Below, piece after piece: positions 1 through 8,222 of a stretch of 34,154 bases of DNA. Within the stretch, counting starts at the first letter, position 1; each line of letters opens with the position of its first letter. The notes under the pieces were generated by a model. The model saw only the letters and a list, made by a program, of their open reading frames with translations, ran no database searches and was not told the DNA's origin. Both the position numbers and the translations under genes were made by a program. Source of the stretch: DATFMH01 sp035267045 (GTDB lineage: Bacteria > Bacteroidota > Rhodothermia > Balneolales > DATFMH01); NCBI GenBank assembly GCA_035267045.1, contig DATFMH010000044.1, forward strand, positions 1 through 34,154, in the 5' to 3' direction.

Positions 1-625
1 CATTTAAAGAAATACTTCCTTTTTCATCCTGATTTACTTTCCCCGCCTTGTAATCAACTTCATTAGAGTTTAAAGAAGTTGAAAGGTAAGCTGAATTGTT
101 TGTTGCAGAAAGGTAGCTCACTTTATCTCCATTTGTTGCCGTGTCCGGCAAGGAAAACTTACCCGTAGACATCTCATCAACAACAGCTTTAGTCAAATCA
201 ACAACAGGGGGGTTGGGCTGGGGTTTAACGTATTTAACGGTTAAATCCGCACTTTGCCGGGTCGTATCCGTCCCATCACTGACCAGATACGTAACGCTCT
301 TGATTGTCGAGTCCCGGCTCACCGCCGGGGCGGTCCAGGTGACTTTTCCGGATCCCGATACCGTGGCACCGCTCAGGTTTTGCACGCCATAGCTCAGGTT
401 ATCCCCGTCCGGATCACTGGCTTTAATCTGGTAAGTCAGTGTGGAATCTTCGGTAATTTTCGATGGAGGTGTGGAGTTAATGACCGGGGCGTGATTGCCT
501 GTTCCTGCCGGCGGGGGCTGCACCCGCACCGGGTTATTTTTCTTGCTGCAGGAAGCGACCAAGGCCAGGACTAGCATGCAGCCGGCGGCCATAATGAGGG
601 TACTATGTTTTTTGTTTGAACCCAA
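1..625 (-). CDS. Cadherin/Ig-like domain lipoprotein, N-terminal part (cut by window edge)
   Basis: About 208 codons are open on the minus strand up to the window edge. I place the start at a TTG at 625, because AAAGGGG lies a few bases upstream and this start gives a basic n-region (GSNKKHS) before a hydrophobic segment ending in the lipobox VASC. An ATG at 592 would remove that n-region. After the lipid-anchor cysteine comes a Lys/Pro-rich linker, then one Ig/cadherin-like repeat with the typical APVI start and DPDGDNLSY calcium-type motif, ending near KYVKP. The rest looks like the start of another domain. It is probably an outer-membrane-anchored surface protein. The DNA from about 200 to 590 is clearly richer in GC than the first 140 bases and the neighbouring genes, so the gene is a mosaic. 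The C-terminal function is not visible. Confidence 0.75.
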   Translation of the reverse strand, partial: MGSNKKHSTLIMAAGCMLVLALVASCSKKNNPVRVQPPPAGTGNHAPVINSTPPSKITEDSTLTYQIKASDPDGDNLSYGVQNLSGATVSGSGKVTWTAPAVSRDSTIKSVTYLVSDGTDTTRQSADLTVKYVKPQPNPPVVDLTKAVVDEMSTGKFSLPDTATNGDKVSYLSATNNSAYLSTSLNSNEVDYKAGKVNQDEKGSISLN

Positions 626-680
626 AATGCCCCTTTGATTTTTGGATACGTTATCGGTATTTGGGGATAAATGCAAGGGG

Positions 681-721
681 AAAAACGCTGTCAGGTCCTG
701 TGGACTCTGACAGGTTTTTTT
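681..721. terminator. Bidirectional Rho-independent terminator
   Basis: Arms CTGTCAG (688-694) and CTGACAG (707-713) pair perfectly, with an inner GTCC/GGAC pair around a TGT loop. Seven T follow on the plus strand (715-721). On the minus strand CG and five T follow (A run 681-685). For the minus strand it could end icmF transcripts before the lipoprotein gene. Confidence 0.65.
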
Positions 722-736
722 AAGGTCATAACACCT

Positions 737-774
737 CATCAACCCGGACAGCGTCTGAAATGACCTGTCGGTTT
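737..774 (+). terminator. Second terminator-like hairpin
   Basis: CCGGACAG near 743 pairs with CTGTCGG near 765, with one bulged base, and is followed by TTTTT on the plus strand. It shares the GACAG/CTGTC core of the hairpin at 688-713, so the two may be copies of one small palindromic repeat. No plus-strand gene ends here, so its role is unclear. Confidence 0.35.
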
Positions 775-821
775 TTGAACAAAATTAACGTTTTTTAACC
801 TAAGCAACGTTTTATAGATAC

Positions 822-881
822 CCGATCGTGGCCGGCCCGCTCCGATGTTTTTTTGGAGGCATGACGTCTTAGGGTAGTGAT
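822..881. repeat. Dispersed repeat, copy A
   Basis: This stretch begins CCGATCG, runs through GGCCGGC, GCTCC, ATG and a T run, then GGCATGAC, and ends GTGAT. The same blocks occur in the same order and orientation at 21977-22038. The match is good by eye with one or two inserted bases. Neither copy lies in a recognised gene. Confidence 0.6.
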
Positions 882-961
882 TTCGAAAAGTAGCTTTTGA
901 TTATGTTTTTAAATGGTTTTCAACGCTTCCCAACGACGTCAATCCAATCAATCAATTAACA

Positions 962-3900
962 TTACATATTTCTGCGATATTGACCACCAACGTTATACAT
1001 AGCGTGGGATATTTGTCCCAATGAACAGACTTTAACGGTTTCCATAAGTTCTTCAAAGATATTACTATCTTCTCTTGCAACATGTTGTAGTCTGTTTAAT
1101 GCTTCCTGACTATATTCTTTATTAACATTCTGGAAAATATTTAAATTATCAATTTGATGCTGTTTCTCTTCTTCAGAGGAACGGATCAAATCAACAGGTT
1201 TACTCTCTTCCGATTCTCCATTTTCATTCCTGAATGTGTTAACACCAATGACTGGCAATTCGCCACTGTGCTTTAACCGTTCGTAATGAAGACTTTCATC
1301 CTGTATCTTGCCACGTTGGTACATCGTCTCCATAGCTCCGAGTACTCCCCCGCGTTCCGTTATGCGATCGAATTCACTTAGGATAGCTTCTTCAACCAGA
1401 TCGGTTAATTGTTCGATGATGAACGAACCCTGAAGCGGATTCTCATTTTTAGCCATGCCGAATTCTTTATTGATGATCAACTGAATGGCCAGTGCCCGTC
1501 TGACAGACTCTTCCGTTGGTGTGGTAATGGCTTCATCATAGGCATTAGTATGAAGTGAATTGCAATTATCGTAAATAGCCAACAATGCCTGAAGTGTCGT
1601 ACGAATATCGTTAAACTGTATCTCTTTGGCATGCAATGAACGACCGCTGGTTTGAATATGATACTTTAATTTTTGGGAACGTTCATTAGCATCATATTTA
1701 TTCTTCAGAGCTATTGCCCATATTCGACGTGCCACCCTGCCGATTACGGCATATTCAGGATCCAGACCGTTACTGAAGAAAAAGGATAAATTATGGGCAA
1801 ATTTATTGATATCCATACCTCTCGACAGGTAATATTCCACATATGTCAGGCCATTGGAAAGGGTGAAAGCAGCCTGAGTGATGGGATTGGCTCCCGCTTC
1901 GGCTATATGGTAACCGGATATCGATACTGAATAGTAATTCCTTACTTTATGATCGGTAAAATACTGCTGTATATCACCCATCATCCGCAAAGCATATTCA
2001 GTTGAAAATATACAGGTATTCTGAGCCTGGTCTTCCTTAAGGATATCGGCCTGTACCGTTCCTCTAACGACTTTCAGCGTATCTTCTTTAATTTTTTCAT
2101 ACGTCTCAATATCTACAAGCTTATCACCTGTTATACCCAAAAGGCCAAGTCCGAATCCCTTATTTGTGGCAGGTAACTCGCCATGATATTGGGGCTGTTT
2201 AATCCCTTTATCATCAAAATAAGTTCTGATTTTTTTCTGAGCAGACTCCCATTTCCCTTCATTTTTTAAATATCGTTCCACTTCCTGATCAATCGCTGTA
2301 TTCATAAACATAGCGAGGATCATTGGAGCTGGTCCATTTATAGTCATAGAAACCGATGTTGCAGGATTGGTCAATTCAAAACCGGAATACAACTTCTTCA
2401 TATCATCGAGTGTACATATACTGACACCCGAATTACCGATTTTACCATAAATATCCGGCCTGTGATCGGGATCTTCACCATACAAGGTAACCGAATCGAA
2501 AGCTGTTGAAAGTCGCTTTGCCGGCATTCCCTCACTCACATAATGGAAGCGTTTATTCGTGCGTTCAGGGGTCCCCTCACCGGCAAACATTCTTGTCGGA
2601 TCCTCACCTTGTCTTTTAAAAGGAAATACTCCGGCTGTGAAAGGAAAATAACCGGGTAAATTTTCTTTCAAAGCGAATTTTAATCGTTCACCATAATCTT
2701 TATACGGAGGCAAAGCAACGCGTGGAATTTTTGTACCACTCAGGGAAGTCCGGTATAGTTTATTCTTTATGACTTTGTTACGGACTTTTATTTCCATCGT
2801 ATCGCCCTCGAATGTTCGCGCCATTTCATCCCAATTATCAAGAATATTCAGGCTGATAGAATCCAATTTGCTCCGCCAATGCTCTTTCATCTCCAGCAAC
2901 CGGTTTTCCATCTCGTTCCAGTTATCAGGATTCCAGTTTTTCAACTGTTCAATAGTCCCTTCAACCTGCTGCAGTCGGGAGGCATATTCTACCTGGTTTT
3001 CCACCCATTCATGATAATCACGTATTTGTTCGCTTATTTCCGATAAATATCTGTTTCTCTTCGGTGGAATGATAGCCTGAGTCTGCAACTCATCTACCGG
3101 CAGCGAATCTTTATAAATATGCGTTTTCCAGGACAGCGAATAGTGATCATTAATCTTATCGACTAACGCTTTAAAAAGATGATTGACTCCTTTGTCATTA
3201 AATTGTGCGGCTATCGTCGGATATACCGGTAGTGACAGATCATCTTCTTCAAACATCAACCTATTGCGCCGGTATTGTTTACGTACATCTCTTAAAGCAT
3301 CACGTGAACCCTTCTTTTCAAATTTATTTAATACGGTGAGATCAGCCAAATCAAGCATATTGATCTTTTCAAGCTGGGTGGCCGCACCGTATTCGCTGGT
3401 CATAACATACATCGGAATATCCACGAGATCTACAATCTCCGTATCACTTTGGCCAATCCCGCTTGTTTCAACAATAATCAGATCATATCCGGCGGCCTGA
3501 CAAACTTTGATTGCTCCTTTAACCGCACCACTTGTAGCGCGGTTATCTGAACGAGTGGCCAGACTCCGCATATAAACTCGATCGGTATCAATACTGTTCA
3601 TACGAATACGATCGCCCAACAATGCTCCCCCGGTTCTTCGTTTCGAAGGATCAATAGATATTACGGCGATGGTCAGGTCCTCAAATTCTATTAAAAAACG
3701 TCTGACAAGTTCATCTGTCAATGAACTCTTTCCGGCACCGCCCGTTCCTGTAATACCCACCAGGGGAATAGGCTGACCATTTTTGGCTGTCTCTATTTGT
3801 TTGCCTGAAGAATCAACTAATTGATCATTTTTATATGAGATAAAATCAGCTTTATCACTTTCAATGGCTGTAATACAACGGGCTACTGTTTTACTATCCT

Positions 3901-4453
3901 TTTTCAATATGAAGGAAGTATCGACTGTATCAACCTTAGTAGTATCGTAATCACAGGCTTTAATCATGAAATTAATCATTCCCTGCAATCCCATTGTTCT
4001 TCCGTCTTCTACAGAAAAAATTCGAGATACTCCATAATCATGTAATTCTTTTATTTCTTCATCAACAATAACACCACCGCCGCCACCGAACACTTTTATA
4101 TGAGATGCATGATGTTCCCGCAGCAAATCGATCATATATTTAAAATATTCCATATGACCGCCCTGATATGAGCTTATGGCAATGCCCTGGGCATCTTCCT
4201 GAATAGCACAATTTACAATCTCATGAACCGACCGGTTATGTCCCAGATGAATAACTTCAGCCCCGCTGCTTTGTAAAATACGACGCATGATATTAATACT
4301 GGCATCATGTCCATCGAACAGACTTGCTGCTGTTACAAAACGAACTTTATTCTTTGCCTTATAAATTTTGGGAATATGGGATTTTTCTTCCCTGCTTTTA
4401 TTTTTTTTAGCTGTTTTACTTTTAATAGTAGTATCTTTTGATGCGTTACCCAT
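962..4453 (-). CDS. icmF: Fused isobutyryl-CoA mutase (B12-binding, MeaB-like G-protein and mutase domains)
   Basis: This 1163-residue protein has the IcmF architecture. The coenzyme B12 domain is at about 38-165, with DGHDA around His49 and a GGGGG loop. The MeaB-type chaperone GTPase is at about 230-430, with Walker A GTGGAGKSS (235-244). A linker follows, then the mutase barrel from about 590 to the end. IcmF enzymes use adenosylcobalamin to interconvert isobutyryl-CoA and n-butyryl-CoA, and the built-in G-domain loads and protects the cofactor. In the barrel, DPTRMF (Phe623) stands where methylmalonyl-CoA mutases have YPTMY, which favours isobutyryl-CoA over methylmalonyl-CoA. The G-domain base motif reads NKFE (376-379), not the usual NKxD. 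The first 35 residues are Lys-rich and probably disordered. The gene appears to be its own unit; it starts at ATG without a clear ribosome site. Confidence 0.95.
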   Translation of the reverse strand: MGNASKDTTIKSKTAKKNKSREEKSHIPKIYKAKNKVRFVTAASLFDGHDASINIMRRILQSSGAEVIHLGHNRSVHEIVNCAIQEDAQGIAISSYQGGHMEYFKYMIDLLREHHASHIKVFGGGGGVIVDEEIKELHDYGVSRIFSVEDGRTMGLQGMINFMIKACDYDTTKVDTVDTSFILKKDSKTVARCITAIESDKADFISYKNDQLVDSSGKQIETAKNGQPIPLVGITGTGGAGKSSLTDELVRRFLIEFEDLTIAVISIDPSKRRTGGALLGDRIRMNSIDTDRVYMRSLATRSDNRATSGAVKGAIKVCQAAGYDLIIVETSGIGQSDTEIVDLVDIPMYVMTSEYGAATQLEKINMLDLADLTVLNKFEKKGSRDALRDVRKQYRRNRLMFEEDDLSLPVYPTIAAQFNDKGVNHLFKALVDKINDHYSLSWKTHIYKDSLPVDELQTQAIIPPKRNRYLSEISEQIRDYHEWVENQVEYASRLQQVEGTIEQLKNWNPDNWNEMENRLLEMKEHWRSKLDSISLNILDNWDEMARTFEGDTMEIKVRNKVIKNKLYRTSLSGTKIPRVALPPYKDYGERLKFALKENLPGYFPFTAGVFPFKRQGEDPTRMFAGEGTPERTNKRFHYVSEGMPAKRLSTAFDSVTLYGEDPDHRPDIYGKIGNSGVSICTLDDMKKLYSGFELTNPATSVSMTINGPAPMILAMFMNTAIDQEVERYLKNEGKWESAQKKIRTYFDDKGIKQPQYHGELPATNKGFGLGLLGITGDKLVDIETYEKIKEDTLKVVRGTVQADILKEDQAQNTCIFSTEYALRMMGDIQQYFTDHKVRNYYSVSISGYHIAEAGANPITQAAFTLSNGLTYVEYYLSRGMDINKFAHNLSFFFSNGLDPEYAVIGRVARRIWAIALKNKYDANERSQKLKYHIQTSGRSLHAKEIQFNDIRTTLQALLAIYDNCNSLHTNAYDEAITTPTEESVRRALAIQLIINKEFGMAKNENPLQGSFIIEQLTDLVEEAILSEFDRITERGGVLGAMETMYQRGKIQDESLHYERLKHSGELPVIGVNTFRNENGESEESKPVDLIRSSEEEKQHQIDNLNIFQNVNKEYSQEALNRLQHVAREDSNIFEELMETVKVCSLGQISHAMYNVGGQYRRNM

Positions 4454-4555
4454 AATATTATTTGAGTTTCATGTCTAAAAAAGCGCTTTTTAAAGTTAAC
4501 TATTTTATCAGACAATTCTGTTGATATCTTAAAATAAGTCTAAAAATTCAGCTCC

Positions 4556-6175
4556 TTAAAATATAATATGTATCTCTGAAGTCAAACGTGATTTTACCGG
4601 AACTTTCTTCTGTATAAAATAAGGTTCAGGAGCCTTATATGGTTCCACGCTTCCACTATCCCAGTTACCATTTTTGTTATTGTCTTCATAGACCTTTATC
4701 ACATAATCCAGCGGTGGCAAATTGTTGATAGTTATATTATTTGTTACCGAAGTGTCTTTTTTAATGTGATATTCTTCGTTTAGTACTTCCAAATGATAGG
4801 TATGTACTGTATCTGAACTCGAGTCAGGTAACAGGACTGATAAAGAACCTAATTTATCTTCAGACCAGACTTGAGGTTCGGTTTTTTTATAATTTAAGGA
4901 TGCCGGGTTATATACTCTGAATTGGAAATTGACCCCGCTGTGCCACTTAGTATCCGGATAAATATATAATAGATTATTATCCACCCTTACTTTCTTCCAT
5001 TTAGAAATTAGTTTGTTGTCCTGAATCACTTTAAGCGAATCAACCACTGGAAGATTAGTTATTAATCCACTATAGGTTACTTTTAACGGTTGATCGGGAT
5101 AAATACCTTTTTCCGGTTCAATACTGATGATTTTCACAGCCGTGGTATCTTTCTGATCAGAACCCTGAAAAATCTTTTTTCTATGTTCCAGGTGGTTCCC
5201 ACTCAAATCGGTGATACCTGATAATTTTAATTGATAATTGGATGTTTTCAGCAAGTCTTTCAAACTGTAAAAGAACAGGACATAGTTTTCTTTTGGGTCC
5301 CGGTATAGAGGGATGGCCTCAGAATAACGGGTTCCACTGGTATCCTGAACTACAGATGAAGTGGAATCTGTCATTTTAACGGGTTCACTGAAACGCAGAC
5401 GTAACCTGTGTGTCGATAAAACGCCAATCCCCAAAATATGCGGCTTTACCGTATCGAAATCGGCAATATATAGCTTACCAAAATTGGCGGTCGAATCTTT
5501 CAACAGTTTTACAAATTGCTTAGGAAATGGTTGTGCCCTCTCCAGTTTCTTATCCCACATTTTATTCCTGTTTCGATCTTCCAGCCAAAAAGCTTTATAC
5601 TTTCCCTGTTGTAAATAGGAAAAATGAACAACACCTCCCGTATCTGTCTCACCCATGTAGAGAGCGGGTTTACTCAAATCAACGGGAGTTCGATATAACA
5701 ACACGCGATCACCCGATTTCACCTTGCCATCGGAACTGTTAAGAACTTTTGCGTTTATCTTTCCCTTATTAATCCGTGGACCAGTTGACAAAGCCAGGGT
5801 ATATGGATTTTTAATAGGATTTCCATGGTAATCCGTGAAGTCGGTCCCTACAGTAAAAATAACGGTGGCGGAATCCGGTAACCCGTTTTCAAATTTCACC
5901 TTTAACGATTTTCTTCCCCAGTCAATCTTATATTTCAGCCCCAACGCAGGTTGAACCTGGAAAGCTTTTCGAAATGATGATCGATTCACAAATTCTGAAA
6001 AATCAAATTCAATAAAGTCCTGATGATAATTTGTGGTACCAGTCTTAGGTACGGTTCGCACAATTTTCGGCCCGGTCTTATCCGCCGGTCCGCCTGTAGG
6101 TGTTGTTGGTGTTGCACACGATGACCATACTACGAGTGATGAGATCAATAATATTGTGTTTCTGATATTTCGCAA
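4556..6175 (-). CDS. BIG5-type Ig-like domain lipoprotein
   Basis: This 539-residue protein begins at a TTG directly after the TGA of the upstream gene, with AGGAG in that gene's last codons placed well for this start. A short signal peptide ends in the lipobox SSC (Cys20), followed by the Thr/Pro-rich TPTTPTGGPADKTGP stretch seen in a Bacteroidota lipoprotein family. An Ig-like BIG5 domain (about 35-130, FSEFVNRSSFRKAF) comes next, then repeated beta-rich segments. Near the C-terminus, EDNNKNGNWDSG resembles a calcium-binding loop, and a similar DRNRNKMWD occurs near 200. It is probably a surface or periplasmic outer-membrane lipoprotein. The family is conserved but has no established function that I know of. 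Confidence 0.85.
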   Translation of the reverse strand: MRNIRNTILLISSLVVWSSCATPTTPTGGPADKTGPKIVRTVPKTGTTNYHQDFIEFDFSEFVNRSSFRKAFQVQPALGLKYKIDWGRKSLKVKFENGLPDSATVIFTVGTDFTDYHGNPIKNPYTLALSTGPRINKGKINAKVLNSSDGKVKSGDRVLLYRTPVDLSKPALYMGETDTGGVVHFSYLQQGKYKAFWLEDRNRNKMWDKKLERAQPFPKQFVKLLKDSTANFGKLYIADFDTVKPHILGIGVLSTHRLRLRFSEPVKMTDSTSSVVQDTSGTRYSEAIPLYRDPKENYVLFFYSLKDLLKTSNYQLKLSGITDLSGNHLEHRKKIFQGSDQKDTTAVKIISIEPEKGIYPDQPLKVTYSGLITNLPVVDSLKVIQDNKLISKWKKVRVDNNLLYIYPDTKWHSGVNFQFRVYNPASLNYKKTEPQVWSEDKLGSLSVLLPDSSSDTVHTYHLEVLNEEYHIKKDTSVTNNITINNLPPLDYVIKVYEDNNKNGNWDSGSVEPYKAPEPYFIQKKVPVKSRLTSEIHIIF

Positions 6176-6778
6176 TCACTTACTCCTGACATTAAATAAT
6201 AGATAAACAGTTACACCGATAGCTGAAATTAATAAACCCGGTTGTACTACCCTATTCCATATATGAATTTTCTTTGTATGCGGATTATCAAATTGAGCAG
6301 GTTCCCAATCCCCTGTAACGTCGTCGGCAAATTTATTATTTAAGGTATCACTCTCCGAGATATTGTATTTCCTGACGCCTTCAATAATACCTGATGTGTC
6401 GATTAAAGTGATGGTCAGATAACCATTTATTTGTCTAAACAAGTGATTCTTATCAATTTTCTGCTCCTTGTTATGTGTTTTAACATTAATTTTTAATGTT
6501 GGAGCACGACGTTTCGATTCCTGAATTTTAACATTTTTTGTCAATAGGAAACGGGTAATATCATAATTAAAATGATCTGCCATATTCCCACTCATATGTA
6601 CCGATTGTTGAAGGGAATCCAATAGCTGACAATGACTAAGTTTCGATAAACTTAATTTGAGAATAATATCCGCATTGGTTTTGGGTTTACTTTGACCTTT
6701 TACAGGTAATGAAATCAAGCAAATTGAGATCATTAAGGTAACACCAATTAGTAACGGTCTAAACAATCTAAACTTCAT
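6176..6778 (-). CDS. Secreted or membrane protein of unknown function
   Basis: This 200-residue protein has an N-terminal signal peptide ending near VKGQ (about residue 29), a soluble region of about 140 residues, and a C-terminal hydrophobic segment GLLISAIGVTVYLLF (about 181-195) followed by a short basic tail. This fits a periplasmic domain with a C-terminal membrane anchor. I do not recognise the family. Its stop codon directly abuts the start of the BIG5 lipoprotein gene, so the two are translationally coupled and probably work together in the envelope. It reads away from the COG3014 operon, with only 102 bp between them. Confidence 0.75.
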   Translation of the reverse strand: MKFRLFRPLLIGVTLMISICLISLPVKGQSKPKTNADIILKLSLSKLSHCQLLDSLQQSVHMSGNMADHFNYDITRFLLTKNVKIQESKRRAPTLKINVKTHNKEQKIDKNHLFRQINGYLTITLIDTSGIIEGVRKYNISESDTLNNKFADDVTGDWEPAQFDNPHTKKIHIWNRVVQPGLLISAIGVTVYLLFNVRSK

Positions 6779-6855
6779 ACAAATATATGTTTTCCAATAG
6801 GTAATAATACTATATTAAAAGTATAAAGATATTGAATATTATCATTCGTTATTGC

Positions 6856-6870
6856 CTGTCTTGCAGACAG
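6856..6870. promoter_or_regulatory. Perfect palindrome before the envelope operon
   Basis: CTGTCT and AGACAG form a perfect inverted repeat around TGC, ending ten bases before the ATG at 6881. It could form a small hairpin over the ribosome-binding region or be an operator. It resembles short palindromes scattered through Bacteroidota intergenic DNA, so a specific role is not established. Confidence 0.3.
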
Positions 6871-6880
6871 AAATAAGCTA

Positions 6881-8209
6881 ATGTTTGTTATCAAAAAAGA
6901 AAACGTATTTATACTATTATCAATAATTGTTGCACTATTCATTTTTCAGGGATGTGCTGCTTCCCGTCTTGACAGGGCGCAATCCTCAGTTCGAAATGGT
7001 TTTGTTTCCGGAGATTATGAAAATACAGCAAAACTGATTGAACATTATGATAAAAAAAATATTTATAAAGAACGTGACAAGGTATTGATGTTATTGGAAA
7101 AAGGTACAGCCCTTCATTTCGCAGGAGCATACGATTCAAGTTTTGTAGCCTTCGAACAAGCTGAAAAGGAAATGGACCGCTTATTTTCCAAAAGTATATC
7201 ACGTGGAATTGCCTCCTTTATGATAAATGATAATATACTGGCATATAATGGCGAAGATTATGAAAGTATCTATCTGAATGCTTTAAACAGCCTGAATTAC
7301 CTGCACAGGAAAAATTATGAAGATGCCCTCGTTGAAGCCAGGCAAATAGCCTATAAACTGCAAAGATTGAACATTAAGTATCAGGGTATTGTAACAGCAT
7401 TGTCGGAGGCGGATACCAATAATCAGGTTAAATGGAAAAGTGGTAAGGCTAACATACAGAACAGCACATTTGGACATTTCCTGTCTGGAGTTTTATATGC
7501 CAGGACCGGGCATCCCGATGATGCGAGGATTGAATATGAACAAATGTTAAAAGCTTTTAATAATCAATCTTCCTTCTTCCCTTATACTTCATCAGGCAGT
7601 GAAACCCTTTCCCGATTAAAACAACCAGATCAATATAATACCCTGTTTGTATGCTTCAGTGGTGAGGCTCCTGTTAAATACCAGGTTGACACACGTGTAT
7701 ATCTGCAAAGAGAGGACTTTTATTTGAAATTGTCCTTACCTGTTTTGCGAACCGTACCAAGTAACGTATACTCCGTTTATGCCTTAATAAATGATACCTT
7801 GCGTATTCCCTTGTATAAAATAGAAAATATGGATGAGGTGGCCATGGAGGTATATAAAGTTAAGGAGCCCATAATTTACGCTCGTACGTTCGTTCGGGCT
7901 CTGGCTAAAGCAACCGGGACCAATATTACAAAAGCCAAACTCAAAAAAGGTGGAATTAAGATTTTAAGCGGTATTGTAAACCTTTTTGGCAAAATAGCTA
8001 CAGAAGCAACGGAAAAAGCCGATTTAAGAAGCTGGCAGACGATGCCGGGACAAGTTTATGTAAATCTGTATAAATTACCTGCAGGTACCCATAAACTAAC
8101 TATTGAATATGTGTCATATAATGGTAGATTACTTTTTGAGGATCATAAAAAAATAACGATTGCTAACGATAAGGCGTTAGAGGTTGCGGAATCGCTTTTC
8201 AGTAATTAA
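6881..8209 (+). CDS. COG3014-family lipoprotein with TPR-like helices
   Basis: This 442-residue protein has a signal peptide with lipobox FQGC (Cys25). A helical N-terminal half with TPR-like character follows (GDYENTAKLIEHYD, AGAYDSSFVAFEQAEKEMD, RKNYEDALVEARQIAYKL, ARTGHPDDARIEYEQML). The C-terminal half is mostly beta. The pattern matches the uncharacterised COG3014 family. It is the first gene of a three-gene operon with an LPP20-like protein and an LpoB-like lipoprotein, an association that points to outer-membrane or cell-wall assembly. The DNA gives no direct evidence of enzymatic activity. Confidence 0.8.
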   Translation: MFVIKKENVFILLSIIVALFIFQGCAASRLDRAQSSVRNGFVSGDYENTAKLIEHYDKKNIYKERDKVLMLLEKGTALHFAGAYDSSFVAFEQAEKEMDRLFSKSISRGIASFMINDNILAYNGEDYESIYLNALNSLNYLHRKNYEDALVEARQIAYKLQRLNIKYQGIVTALSEADTNNQVKWKSGKANIQNSTFGHFLSGVLYARTGHPDDARIEYEQMLKAFNNQSSFFPYTSSGSETLSRLKQPDQYNTLFVCFSGEAPVKYQVDTRVYLQREDFYLKLSLPVLRTVPSNVYSVYALINDTLRIPLYKIENMDEVAMEVYKVKEPIIYARTFVRALAKATGTNITKAKLKKGGIKILSGIVNLFGKIATEATEKADLRSWQTMPGQVYVNLYKLPAGTHKLTIEYVSYNGRLLFEDHKKITIANDKALEVAESLFSN

Positions 8210-8222
8210 GAGGCTCTCAACT

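Larger units (their letters stand above)
626..961. other. Intergenic gap with hairpins and one repeat copy
   Basis: No convincing gene is seen here. The gap holds two terminator-like hairpins (688-721 and 737-774) and a 60-base GC-rich stretch (822-881) that recurs in diverged form at 21977-22038. It separates the 3' end of icmF from the 5' end of the lipoprotein gene, both on the minus strand. Confidence 0.6.

Noticed and set aside
141..574. Two plus-strand open frames of 83 and 106 codons
   Set aside because: They lie opposite the lipoprotein reading frame, which has a signal peptide, lipobox and Ig-like domain. They have no family features.
4478..4491. Perfect palindrome AAAAAGCGCTTTTT between icmF and the BIG5 gene
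   Set aside because: The GC stem is only four bases, too weak for a terminator. As an operator it has no second copy in the window.
6780..6787. -7-like TATATTTG on the minus strand before the 200-residue gene
   Set aside because: It ends one base from the start codon, so transcription would begin inside the gene. No -33 element is present.
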